A DNA stretch of 64,000 nt from Sipunculus nudus (taxonomy: Eukaryota > Annelida > Sipuncula > Golfingiida > Sipunculidae): positions 15,590,576-15,654,575 of the forward strand of contig CM049309.1 in NCBI GenBank assembly GCA_026874595.1. The letters run 5' to 3'. Made by a program: the position numbers and the translations under genes. Each line of letters starts with the position of its first letter. Position 1 is the first letter of the stretch. Below the pieces are notes generated by a model. That model was not told where the DNA came from. It ran no database searches and saw only the letters and a list, made by a program, of their open reading frames with translations. This document shows positions 1 to 39,219 of the stretch, piece after piece.

Positions 1-880
1 AGACATGAAACATATACATCAACAAGGGAATAAATGTAAATTTTGTCTTGTATACATTGAATTTTATTATTCAGAACAAAAACTTAAGATCACACTGCCC
101 AGTTCCTTCCTTAAGCCTGAATTTAACAAGAAGCTCAATTTGTAATAAATTTAAATATATTTAAAGTCATGGAAATCAATGATTAAAATAACTAAATCAA
201 TTAAAAAAGTAATCCAATGTTACATTGTAAATGACAATTAAACCTTTGTTGAGAATATCAAATAAGGCGTTTGCTGCTCAAATAATTTATCAATGCGCTC
301 ACAGTAATCAACTCTTTTACATTCTTTTCAACTGTTAGTTGGACTTATCCCTTTTCCCTGCTGATAATCAAAATGTCTAACCATAAAATCTCAAAATAAT
401 AGAAATCTGTTGTGTTATGTTACAATAAGAAATAAATACAATCGTTACATTACATTTCATCTTTACACTTAACCACCACTAATCAGAAACATAACCCTGA
501 TCTCTGTGTGACTTTAATCGCATTTTCATTCAATGAAGAATCATGAGCAGAACAGTTGTGAGCAACCAATTAAACGACCGTTGTCAATGTAACAGTCAAT
601 CACCTGACAAGCGGAAAATTTGCAAAATTTGGGCGACTCTCCCAACACGTGTAGTCTGTACCAGTACCCCTGTTTGAATGTTATTTTTCCGAAATATGTT
701 TTATACAAGGGAGACGGTATAAAAAGTTCAAGGCCAAAGGTTGCATGAGCTATTCCACCGAATGCCGACTGAATAATACTGTCTTACCTTGCACTTAATT
801 CGTATGAGACAGATAATCCAAAATATGGCAAAATACTTCACACTGATTGCGATATATTCAACACCGGAAAACATAGAAAT
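1..880. other. Non-coding stretch, no gene recognised
   Basis: AT-rich sequence with no open frame of note and no recognisable repeat. A TATAAAA string lies at about 719, but no transcript can be tied to it. Confidence 0.5.
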
Positions 881-891
881 AACTATTCCGA

Positions 892-935
892 TGACGTCAT
901 ACTCGACCGACCTTTGTTACGTCTTTGTGACGTCA
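892..935. promoter_or_regulatory. Two full CRE octamers
   Basis: The palindrome TGACGTCA occurs at 892-899 and again at 928-935, 36 bp apart. It is the consensus for CREB/ATF bZIP dimers. A short open frame starting with ATG lies 36 bp downstream at 971. The match is seen directly; promoter function is inferred. Confidence 0.45.
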
Positions 936-970
936 CTTTAGTCTTAAAAACAGGTTTCGTAACCATAGAC

Positions 971-1379
971 ATGGGAAGCTATCTGAGCGTTTTGGGGCTC
1001 ATTAGCATAATATTATTTATTAATAAGCAGGTCAAGGGAAAGGATAATGTTATGGCTGATGCTCTCTCTTAGAGCTTATAAAAATATTAATGTTTCTTCT
1101 GATATGCGTATATGTTCTTATTTATGTGTTTACAATATTTGCAAATGTTTTGTACTGATAAATGTTATATACTATCTGTCCTATCCAATCTATTGGATTA
1201 CTGATAAGTTATTCCCTTTGGCGCGAGGAGAGATACCGATGCTGAACGACGCCGACCACAAGGATCTCCCCTTTTGCACTGAACCAGCTTGGTGTTCGTT
1301 ATCCAACAAGCAAGGAATATGGTGTTGCTCGTCGTGTACGGAACGGCCTGATCCCGCCGTGTATATTTTTTATCGTTAA
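971..1379 (+). other. Possible small secreted-protein gene (unrecognised)
   Basis: ATG 971 opens a 34-codon frame whose first 17 residues are hydrophobic (SVLGLISIILF core), like a signal peptide or anchor. In another frame, up to the stop at 1377-1379, the sequence encodes a cysteine-rich stretch with CTEPAWC and GIWCCSSC. A split after codon 20 (CAG/GTCAAG at 1030) and an AG at 1207-1208 would join the two in frame, but both splice signals are weak. GC content rises locally at 1215-1370. No family is recognised; this could be chance. Confidence 0.2.
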
Positions 1380-2803
1380 ACAGGAAGACACTGACTACCT
1401 AGTTGGGCCGAATACTTTGAAAATTCTCGAAGAGGAGTACTTAAGCCCCCCCCCCCCCTTTTTTTTTTATAAAAGTATTCAATTACGAATACCGAATATA
1501 TTCATGAGTATCGTAACCAGCACTTTTAGTTGTTAAACCTATGTCATGAAATTATCCAAAAATGATTATTACTAAACATTCTGGATTTAAACATGAAACA
1601 TTATAGGAAACATTTGAGTCTTAAAAGTGCGGTCACTCATACTTGCTCTCTCAGTCTGGAGAAACTTCCCGGAGATGCTGGACACTAAGCTCTACTGAGG
1701 CTATTTATCTTCAATAAATACTTCCTTGTAAGATTGACAAGGGCAGGAAAAAATGACCCATTGCCATCCCCAAAAATTATGGGCGTTATTTGTAGGTTTC
1801 TTTTAATACTGGTTCTGCCAAGAAGTTAGTGATCTCAGATGACCGGGGAAGTTTTTCTGTAATAACTGTCCCTTTAAAGGCAAAAAAAAAGGATTATAAT
1901 TTGGTGAGGTGATGAAAAATAAGCGGGTATTATCCTCAGAGGATATTTCCATATTCACAAATTAAACCTAATGTTATGCCATATGTTAACCAGTCTCAGA
2001 TGTATTCATCTTCACTTAATTCCTCCTCATCTGTACAAACTAACTTCTCAGACAACTCAATCACATATCTACTCGAGGAGTGAGCTCGTGCTAAATTGTT
2101 TCCTAAGTGATAAAGTTTTTTTCAGAAGCAAGTAAATTATCACGGAAAAACTGTTTGCAAATTATCACCTCCTCATTACACTAGTTAGTTGATGTCCAAC
2201 TAGTTGCTGGGTGGAATTATTTCTATTAAAGCATCTACACACTGAAACCCTGGGTGCTATCAAGCTAGTCACTATAATATAGTTTGAAATGACTGGGATT
2301 CATTAAAGTAAGAAGAGTCGTTAATCTAATCCTAATATAATATTAAAGTACTCAAAAGTACTCGTTTTTTTATTAGAAGTTTCAAAGAATTCGAGTATTA
2401 GTACGAGTACTTGTGTCATTATATAACACATTTCCCTCCCAGTGGCCATTCCTCACTCTCGCCATGGACATTTATTATACGCAGTGGAGAGACGTGCCCA
2501 GAAATTCTATCGTCATTAACTTCCAGCAATAACCACAAGTGCCGGTCTCGATTATTTCAATTTACAGTTAAGAATTCCTTTCGAGTAACAGTTTAATGCG
2601 GGCAATCTTATGTAGACCAGTGACTTCGTTAAGTTAAAAACCAAGGATGTTTTTTTTTGTAATCAAATCGTTGTATGTATTGTACATGATGTCCGTTTTC
2701 GTTAGAATAGCACCCCTGATACACTTATATTGTCTTGCGATTTTCTCTGAGGAATATTTTTGTTAAGATTCCGTTTGTCAGATCCGCTCCGTGAAGGAAG
2801 ACT
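1380..2803. other. Non-coding stretch, no gene recognised
   Basis: AT-rich. A run of 13 C followed by 10 T lies at 1446-1468. The open frames are short and show no family signature. Confidence 0.5.
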
Positions 2804-2806
2804 ATA

Positions 2807-2873
<67 letters not shown>
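2804..2873. repeat. (TA)n microsatellite
   Basis: About 70 bp of TA dinucleotides with a single C interruption near 2825. Open frames read through it are artefacts. Confidence 0.95.
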
Positions 2874-2876
<3 letters not shown>

Positions 2877-3589
2877 GTAAATTAAGACAGGCAATGATGA
2901 GGAATTGAAAATAGCCAGCACAACAAAATAAACAGTAGCTCTGCCCAACAGCCTATTAATTAATACCGAATGAATACTGTTATTGAATACCGAAAATGTG
3001 TTCAGACAAATCTTGCAGAAGGACAGTGACAATGTATTCAAAGTGAAGCAGATGTATCCAACAAATCATCAAGTCCCTTTATCCAAAACTATATCATGTT
3101 GTCAATAATGAGAGACGGGCGCCCCCCACATCTTATGTAAGGGTGATACGGATACCCTCTCGAAGGGTAATCAGATTCCTACAGCGCCAGAAACGAAGTC
3201 TGATTCTATTAACAGGAATAATTAAAGCTCTTGCTGAGCTTCCCTTTCATGCCTTTTGGTACATATTACAGATCCGCTTTAATCTATTAGTATATTACCA
3301 AGATTAACTATTATAATCTGAGGAGAATGAGAATGAACAAACATGCATGACTTCTGACTGTCTATCGTGAACAAAGATCTCTCAAATGCGAAGGAGGCGT
3401 CAACCATGGATCTTTATATATCACTTGCGGAAGGTGTTGTGGATGAGCGATGGCCGGAGTTAACGCTGGTATTGTACACTTCTTTATAACTACTACAAGT
3501 CAAGTAATAGTGTTTATAAAGGAATGGACGAGTTACTAGGGAAATCGTGGCCTGGACAATTCATTCACTCTCTACGGGTTAACTATTTT
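2874..3589. other. Upstream flank of the receptor gene
   Basis: No gene recognised. It presumably includes the receptor's promoter and 5' leader, but no TATA box or initiator could be fixed. Confidence 0.4.
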
Positions 3590-3607
3590 ATGAATGCGAC
3601 AAAATGA
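3590..3607 (+). promoter_or_regulatory. Five-codon upstream ORF overlapping the receptor start
   Basis: ATG 3590 reads five codons and stops at a TGA (3605-3607) that overlaps the receptor's ATG as ATGA. If it is in the transcript, ribosomes would either leaky-scan past it or terminate and re-initiate. Presence in the mRNA is inferred. Confidence 0.35.
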
Positions 3608-4485
3608 ATCTGACGGAAACTTACATTCATGACACCAGATTACGAACTTTCAAATGCGTTATTGTTACAGCAGAGACATTTGGGATTATCGTGGTTAACA
3701 TAATAGCTTTATTTGGGTTATATATATGTCCAGAAGTCCGAGGGTTGAAAACTTCATCGCTGCTGGTTTCCATTTTCGTTGCTGATCTTTTTGGCGGAGG
3801 TTTCACGGGAATAAGTGCTTATCTCTCCTCGAACAAGATTCCTGACCCAGGACTGCACCTGGCGCGAGCACATATTTTCTTTGGTTTGTACCCACCGATG
3901 GTATCCTTAATGTCTACTACATTTCTCGCCGTGGCCAAGGCAATAATTATCTTAATCCCACTACGGGAAAACACACTCATCACTCACAATAGGATGAACA
4001 TTTTATGCTTTATACCTTGGACTGTCAGCGCGGTACTATCTGTTCCATTTATCTTTTACTTTGGGTATCAATACAACCAATCTGAATTTGTCACCTGGTT
4101 AGCTGATGAAGGTGGCACTTCCTATACAGTATTGTATATCGTTGGCTCCGGGCTGCTAATTACAATGACATTTGCTAATTGCAGCATCATAGCTATAGTC
4201 GTTAAGCAAATGATAAAAATTCAACATTCAAGCGTTCAACCGGCTGATGTCGCAGTGCACGTTAACCCAGTAATACAAGCTTTCAAGACCAGCCGTGCTT
4301 TGGTAGTTGTTTGTGTGGTATACAATGTCTCTCTTATACCACAATTTGTGGCGCCCGAAATGAACTTTTGGATCACATTCTGGAGCCTAACTGCTGGTAT
4401 CTGGAACGGCATATTCTTCATCGTCTTTAGCAAATATGTCCGTAAAGAATTGAAGAGGAGGTTTCGTGGGAATCAGGATGTTTAG
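3604..4485 (+). CDS. Intronless seven-transmembrane receptor, orphan rhodopsin-like GPCR
   Basis: A single 293-residue frame with seven hydrophobic segments, at about residues 18-41, 51-75, 90-113, 131-153, 173-201, 229-249 and 253-276. Class A landmarks are partly present: N32 in TM1, VADL (59-62) in TM2, W139 in TM4, PL after TM3 (119-120), and a basic tail (KYVRKELKRR). N-glycosylation sequons are at N2 and N158. Several hallmarks are altered. DRY is replaced by AKA (111-113), NPxxY by NGIFF (268-272), and there is no cysteine at the top of TM3 or in the second extracellular loop. It is probably a plasma-membrane receptor; the ligand and G-protein coupling are unknown. Intronless receptor genes are common in lophotrochozoan expansions. 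The frame is intact, so it is probably functional, though a divergent or decaying receptor is possible. Confidence 0.8.
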   Translation: MNLTETYIHDTRLRTFKCVIVTAETFGIIVVNIIALFGLYICPEVRGLKTSSLLVSIFVADLFGGGFTGISAYLSSNKIPDPGLHLARAHIFFGLYPPMVSLMSTTFLAVAKAIIILIPLRENTLITHNRMNILCFIPWTVSAVLSVPFIFYFGYQYNQSEFVTWLADEGGTSYTVLYIVGSGLLITMTFANCSIIAIVVKQMIKIQHSSVQPADVAVHVNPVIQAFKTSRALVVVCVVYNVSLIPQFVAPEMNFWITFWSLTAGIWNGIFFIVFSKYVRKELKRRFRGNQDV

Positions 4486-4653
4486 ATAAGCCTGAACGCA
4501 CTGGTTGATAAAATCAAATATTCGCAGAGGTCTTAATTCCACCGACACAAAAGACGATAACCCTCGTTTTATCTTCACTTCTGATGTCATGGTTTTTGAA
4601 TGAAGACGTGTTTGTGACACGCGTTACGGAATAGAAACACCTATTAAAGAATG
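4486..4653. other. Receptor 3' flank
   Basis: The likely start of the receptor 3' UTR. No clear AATAAA was found before the LINE relic begins. Confidence 0.3.
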
Positions 4654-5374
4654 AAAATGACTCGAGGTGACAAAACTGAAAGCAATACTGAGAGTATGGA
4701 TAAATATGTGGAAGGAAAAAGATTCAATGATGAAACATTCAGTGATTTGGAAGGTACCTATTGAATAGTAACTTCAGTTTAGTTGCATTGGTAGAGAATT
4801 TGGCAGAGGAAAACAAACTTTGATATATCGAGTCAGGGAACTAGAAAACGGTGTTCACTTTGTAAATGAAAGTAAAGAGCAAATGGATAGAGAGAGGAGA
4901 GAAGAAAAGGCAAAAATGAATGAACTACAGAGATACATTGACAAACTAAAACATCAACAGGTTAAAGATTAACGGTTGTCGGCGTTGGAAAAGAAACTGA
5001 AAACAAAGCTAACAAGCTGGAAAGGCAAAGAGTGGAACTTCCCTATTATAGGTCTAAAGAGGGTCTAAGGAGAGAATATTGTAAAGCTATTCATTGTGGC
5101 TACAAAACTGATTACAAATTATGAACTGTTACCGTGCATAGATGAGGAAAAAATCAAGACGAAATCAGAAGTGGCTCACAGAACTGGTAAACAATGTAAC
5201 AAACCACGTCAAACTGTTGTTAGATTCTTTGACAGAAGACTGCGCAACTTTTTCCGAGAGGGTTACATGAAATGCTGGTCCAGTTTAAGCCGATTTTTAG
5301 CAGTTCTAACCAAAGCGGACTATGCAGAGAAAGAAAGAGCAAAACTGCAAATGCTGGAAGCCCTAAATCAAGGA
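4654..5374 (+). pseudogene. Decayed LINE ORF1-like sequence
   Basis: Broken frames follow the order of a LINE ORF1 protein. First comes an acidic, glutamate/lysine-rich coiled coil (RELENGVHFVNESKEQMD onward, about 4835-4970). Next is the hinge resembling LERxSRRNN (KLERQR near 5017). Last is a C-terminal nucleic-acid-binding segment with AHRTGK and KPRQTVVRFFDRR (5175-5245), then a region ending ALNQG before TGA 5375. Several stops and frame changes make it non-functional. The LINE clade cannot be decided by eye. It sits 170 bp behind the receptor gene in the same orientation. Confidence 0.6.
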
Positions 5375-6065
5375 TGACTGAAAGTTCGTTTTTGGGAGGG
5401 GTCAACTTTATGTTTGCTATCAGCCGACAAAAATTCAATTAGTCGTCCATAGATTGAGAGACGGAGGTAGGGAACACGTAAAGATCGCAATTATGATTAC
5501 GGCAGGTGTTCTACCGACACCTTGCGTCACACCTCGTGCAGAGACTGTTTCTGAACCTTTGCTTGTGTGTTTCAAGTTCTTAACTCTAGAAAATATATAC
5601 AATCGTAGTGTTCGTTTATTTATATAAAAGGTTAATTATGAAATGTTACCTATAATTGTATCTTAATTATTTTTCAAAAACTTAGATGTACATCATTACA
5701 GAATAATAAAGAAGAATGCATTTTTTCCATGTGCCAGTATGTAAAACTGCAGCCGACAGAAAAACTTTACAATTTTAAGTGGTTGGAATATATTTTTTAC
5801 TGTTGTCTGAAATAATTATTTTCGTCCACTTAAGAATACATTCTTATGTTAAATATTTTGTTATCTCTATATTGTGAAAAGTGTAATTTTAGTTTTCTTA
5901 TTGTACAGTGTCTGCACCACAAAACCTACTACATTTAATGTAAATATTGAGAGGACGTATACTCTACGAGTCGGTCCTCTTTGTCACAGGTACAGTTGTA
6001 TATAAATGAACTATGTCATGTATTATGTATATTCTTGTGGCAATAAAATCAATTGAATTAAGTAA
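5375..6065 (+). mobile_element. Probable LINE 3' region with AATAAA and ATTGAA-rich tail
   Basis: Non-coding sequence that ends at 6040-6065 with an AATAAA and a short ATTGAA-like tail, as is typical of 3' ends of molluscan non-LTR elements. No reverse transcriptase is found between it and the ORF1 relic, so ORF2 is missing. Continuity with the ORF1 relic is inference. Confidence 0.4.
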
Positions 6066-8340
6066 CATATAATTATGTTAGACAGGATTGTTTACACGAA
6101 GAGGGGTGCATGGATAACAGACCAGCCCGCTATAAATTAAGTGGTATTTGTGTATTCGTCATATTTAAGTATATTTTGTGTTATTTTGTCTTGTCAAACT
6201 CCACTGATAATGTCAAAAGTATTCAGGGTTTTTGATGTGGTTAAACATGTATGTTTCCTTTTGTTTAGAGGGCACTTTGTATATGTGTCGTCATTACACT
6301 GCACTTACTGGAGTGGAATAGGGGATACGGATAAATTACACCTTGTGATAAACTGCATTATTATCCAGAGAAGAAATGTCCAAAAATACTAATAAAATAA
6401 TATCAGTCAATATTAATGTAAGAGAAATGAGAGTTAATCAAAACAATGATAATTATTCTATTGGCTTCAAAAGATAAAGCACTATGTAATATTTTCACAG
6501 GATTGTTAACAGTGGTGGAGAGGCGAATGGGCCATAGGATATTTGTTTAGATATTACAGAAGTAATTCCCGATGTGTTGCAGTTTAATTAAAATTAATGT
6601 ACCATTCTATGTACGTAATATAAAAACTGACTATAGTGGAAGATATATAATTGTTGATTGCACCATCGACGATGTTAGGGTGACCAGTGCAAAAATATAT
6701 GCACCAATAATAATGAACTAGCCTTTTTAATATTGATTTGAAAATGTTGAAAATCCTCTAAATGATAACAGGATTTAAACAGGATTGACAGGGGGTGGTG
6801 GGTTAGTTACTGGGGGAACAGATGAACCAGTACAACAGAAAGGAAAAAATGAGGGCACGAAATGTGAATTGGAATATATGGAGGCTGACCTGTTTCACAT
6901 ATGGCGGTTACAGGGGCGTCACGGGGGGGGGGGGGGGAGGGAGGGGTGGTTAGGTTCGTATCCCTCCCCCGAAATTTTTAGCACGGGGGCATGGCCAATG
7001 TTATAATCCCCCTGCTTTATTTCAGAGAATAATATCTATACATTGTAACTGAAATATATTAATCATTAGAATTAGTTTCCTTTTCTAAGTTTATTATTTC
7101 ATTTTTGGTTTAGAAGTTATCTTTTTTAACTTCATTGCCCCTAAGGCAATGGTGGGTAAGTGTGATCACTATAGAGCACCGCTTGTCAAGTGGGACCCTA
7201 ATTTTATTATGAAAAACTTTACAGTGCAGATGATCGAATGAATATGAGGCAGTCAGGGCAGAAGGAATATTGTAAGAAGAAAGTAGATCACAAGAGTTTG
7301 ACAGAAGCTCAAAAAATGTTTGTGAGCAGGATATTACGAAAAAGGATAAAAAGAAATCATAAGAAGTATGAAAAATAGTAGAACTCATGGGAGTGAATGA
7401 TTAACTATTAAATATTTTAAACATTTTAGGCCTGATATAAAGAATTATTATGTCAGATATGAATCATTCTTTTTTAACTGGATCACTTATTTTTTTCTTA
7501 GAAACAAGGATAAGCATACTTAATATGCAATCACCCCCTGCTGTGTTTATGTCCTGTTAGCCAGCACTGTAGGATCTTTAAATGAAATATAATTCCCAGA
7601 TACTGGTTGGAACCTTGCCTCTATATTTAACATTCGAGACGTAACATATATATGATTTTTGGGTCAATTTTGTGCACCCACAGACTTTCTGTCATAACCA
7701 ACAGAATTCACGAGTTAGGTGGAAAAAAAATCTCACCTTTTGGGAGTTTCGCCTGTTAAGCATAAAGTCAGAAAATAAACATACTTTTAAACTTGCAAAT
7801 CCACTTAATTTACTGTGCTTCAAAGGACAAAAACGTTGTTTAAACCCTTCAAGACTGAGATGCGTTTCCTTTTTTTTCATATAAAATATATTGGTCACAT
7901 TAACTGAGTTCCCCATAGAATTCAAATAAAATCTGGTAGGACTTTATTCTTTCATTATATAACCTCCTTAGATCAAAAATATACTTTATTCAAAACTAGA
8001 AAATGGGGACACGTTGAGTCCCGTTGCAGTGGAAAGGTATATTGACATGTAGTGAGTCTCCAGAGCCGTAAGGTAGCAAACTCCCGAGAACCGTACGGTA
8101 GCAACGTCAATTATTGTCTTTGTGGTAATGGGCCAAGGTGAAGGTTAGCAATGGGGAGGTGGAGGGCACGACAGGCCTGTGTTGTTATGCTGCCGGGAAT
8201 TCAATTGTGTGCAAGTGGAAGGGATAAACTGGTGTGCATTCTGAAAGTTATGGTATCTGACTGACGCTGATAGCAAAACTGGCCCACTGTCACGGCCCGG
8301 TTCTGGTGGAGTTCTATGACAATCAAACATACAGACATAA
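6066..8340. other. Intergenic stretch, no gene recognised
   Basis: AT-rich with scattered short frames. A run of 15 G lies at 6923-6937 inside a G-rich patch. Near 8066-8104 the 14-mer CCGTAAGGTAGCAA recurs with one change, 25 bp apart. 8140-8330 is locally GC-richer, but no protein or RNA family was recognised. Confidence 0.45.
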
Positions 8341-8539
8341 CAATTTTAATAAAATACAGATTATTATGGCATCAAAAGTTAACTGGGTGAAAACTTTTAC
8401 AAGTACAGTCCGAAACAAAAGAATACAATATATTCCAGTTTGACCTCCAAGGGATATGATATATAATGAATATGACAGAAAACTTACCAGGAAAACAGAA
8501 TTCCTTCAATGTCAGAAAACAAACTTTTAGAAGCATGTA

Positions 8540-9188
8540 TAACCCCTTTTTATTCTTAACCCTTCTTAAAGATGGAATAAGAACATATTTCATTAACAAA
8601 ACACCATGTAGCAATAGTTTTTTATTGACCAAAGCTCATGTGCCAAGTTTTATTAAGCAAAGCAAGTCAAAAATGTTTAAGATGGTATTATGACAAGAAT
8701 GTGTTTAAATAAATGCAATTTGGTATTTATAAACACCTCAACGTCTTGTGAACATGTGTGCAAAAGCAAATGTAAATATTAAAACCACTGAAAGAAAAGT
8801 TTTTGTCTCATCATATGACACTTTTCAAGTCCATGAAAATGTTACCTATAATTATCACAGATTTACAATGACAAAAAAAATAGATCTATGTAAAACAGTG
8901 ATTTCCACAAAAAACTGTATACAAAAAGTAACAACGATTTGTCTACAAGGTAATATCCAATAGGTCTTAATATAATTCCATGATAAGCACCATATAGTTT
9001 CAACTATTAAACACTACCCATTTTTAATAATCTAGTCTAGCCACCTCCCAAAGCTCTGAAGTTTCACAATTTTTTTCTTTGTGATAAGCATAAGTTTGCA
9101 CAGTTGTAGTGATATTTTGTTGCTGTCCATAGACAAGTGTAGCTTTGATCATTTAATCCATGCTGCAAGATGATTTGCGGGTTTGTGT
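8540..9188 (-). other. RNASEH1: Probable RNASEH1 3' UTR
   Basis: AT-rich sequence just downstream of the RNASEH1 stop on the minus strand. Candidate AATAAA signals on that strand lie at about 8648-8653 and 8618-8623. No frame of note is present. The exact cleavage site cannot be read from sequence alone. Confidence 0.4.
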
Positions 9189-37358
<28,170 letters not shown>

Positions 37359-37380
37359 CAACTGTTTACCGGTGTTCGCT

Positions 37381-37410
37381 TTAGCTCAAAACCAACTGGC
37401 AACGGGACAT
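37381..37410 (-). promoter_or_regulatory. RNASEH1: Nine-codon upstream ORF of RNASEH1
   Basis: ATG 37410 to TAA 37381 on the minus strand, ending 22 nt before M1. Vertebrate RNASEH1 also has an upstream ORF that lowers translation from M1. Whether this one is inside the transcript is inferred. Confidence 0.45.
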
Positions 37411-37428
37411 AAATAGTTATGTTGTCCG

Positions 37429-37440
37429 CCACTAGATGGC
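37429..37440. promoter_or_regulatory. CTCF-type motif near the RNASEH1 start
   Basis: CCACTAGATGGC fits the bilaterian CTCF core CCASYAGRKGGC at every position. It lies 71 bp upstream of M1. TTCCCGCC, an E2F-like site, follows at 37471-37478. Motif match only. Confidence 0.4.
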
Positions 37441-37864
37441 CTTTGCTTCCAGGCACTTTCTATGAATTATTCCCGCCACAAATTTTGAACAACGCGGAAC
37501 TGAAGATTATTCTTTGATTATCAGGGCCAGATCCACGGTATGTTAGAAGGTAGTGGGTGGGGGTGGAGGTTGCCCTGTTTCACAAAAGCTTAGGAAGTGA
37601 ATAAATCTAGTGTATCGGCAGGATATATCATTCTATGTACCACCCCCCCCCCCCCAAAATGGGAACAAATAAATTATCCTGACTTTTATCTGACGAGATC
37701 TGAGCATTCAAACTATACAACTAATAAGCTCAAATATGGTCCTAATTAAAGTCTAATTTTTTTTCAATAAAAAAGAAAGTACAATATTATTCTAGATTGT
37801 CCTAACGTTATATCAGACAGCAGTTAAGGAATCTTTCCTATAGAATTTATCCGATTTCTGGCTT
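37441..37864. other. RNASEH1 upstream flank
   Basis: A run of 13 C lies at 37643-37655. No gene recognised. Confidence 0.35.
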
Positions 37865-39180
37865 AAGCTGCGTTTACCGAGCGCGCGGAATGCAAAAAAG
37901 CTAGATTTTTTTTTTCGCTCTAGTTATTTTATCATAAAGCAACTACCGGACCCGCGGTTTGCGGCATGAGGCCCGCTTAAAGCTGCGTTTAGGCTAGCCC
38001 ATAAGAATGAAATCCTCAATTGATTTTTTTTCAGTGACTGATGCAATGTGGAGTCCATAGATTGCACCTGCAGTTAACTGTGATTATAACACTCCATACA
38101 CAACTGTGAGATTTAACATATATCCATTGATTAATGTTCAGTACATCTATGTGTATTGTATATTTGACCACTAGAAAACAGGACTGCCACCAAATGCAAG
38201 ATGTCTACCGGGGCTGGTAGTGCTTCAATTCTCTCTGGACAAATAATATCAGTTGTTGATGTTACAGGTGCTTCAAGCTTTCCAGAATGGTTATTTTTTA
38301 TTAGCCTACAGGCCTTTCGACATACAACATTATGTGAACATTGGTTTATTAAAACCATAGGAAATTTTTTTTTTCAATTTCCTTTCTAAGAGTAACAGAT
38401 CGTATCGTGCTATAACCCCAGTAAGCCCTTTGGTGGGCCGGCGACGCAACAGAAAAATAAAACCTGTTGCGTCGCCGTCGGCGGCTACGTTTAGGCCTAC
38501 CGGTTGCGCGGTATGCGATATGCCGAGTACGGCAGCAGAATGCGGTATGCGGAATGCGATATAAATTAGCCTAGGGCATTTACTTGGCGGGCGTTAAACA
38601 CTATGGTATGGGCCCGATGATGTCAAATCCCGCTAGGCTGCGCTGCATCTGCATGTAGTTCATGCATATGACAACCAGAGCCCGCGGGCGGTATATGCGG
38701 ATCCAATTTTCCTCTGAGAATTCCATTTTACCGCGTGTCTTATGCTGCATACCGCGGGCCTGCATATGATAAACGCTTTGTGATAAAATAACTAGTGCGA
38801 AATCACTCTTTTTCGATTACCCGTTTACCTGGCGCGCGGTAAATATATAAAGGCCATTGCAATATGCGAAGACTTGATTCGCCCTATAGTTATTTTATCA
38901 CAAAACGTTTACCGGACCGGCGGAATGATACGCGCGGTAAAATTGTATAGCGCCCATGGGCTCTTGTTACTATAATATTATGTATGATCTACGGATGCAT
39001 CATGGTCTAGCGGGTTTTGACACCATCGGAATCGGATCGATCAAACATCGCATGCATGTGTTTTACCGTCCGCCAAGAAAATGCCCCATGCGCTTTTATA
39101 TCGCATTCCGCATACCGTGCGTTCTGCTGTCACAATCCGCATTCCGCATATACCGGGCGCCCGGTAAACGCATGCAGCTT
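37865..39180. mobile_element. 1.3-kb foldback (long inverted repeat) element
   Basis: The ends are inverted: AAGCTGCGTTTACCG (37865) against the complement of CGGTAAACGCATGCAGCTT (39162-39180). Inside, TATGCGGAATGCGATA (around 38550) is the inverse of TATCGCATTCCGCATA (around 39100), with many GCGC-rich CCGGTAAA/TTTACCGG blocks between. A second left-end copy (AAAGCTGCGTTTAGGC, about 37979) hints at nesting. GC-rich islands alternate with AT-rich DNA. No coding frame. Probably a MITE or foldback transposon; superfamily unknown. Confidence 0.6.
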
Positions 39181-39219
39181 TCCTCTGCGTATACTTATTA
39201 GGCAAATGAACTCTATAAA

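Noticed and set aside
2802-3041. Minus-strand frame rich in isoleucine and tyrosine
   Set aside because: It is the (TA)n microsatellite in translation.
8066-8104. rRNA-like string GTAAGGTAGCA, a possible mitochondrial or ribosomal insert
   Set aside because: The resemblance covers only about a dozen bases and is repeated once with a change. Flanks do not match rRNA.
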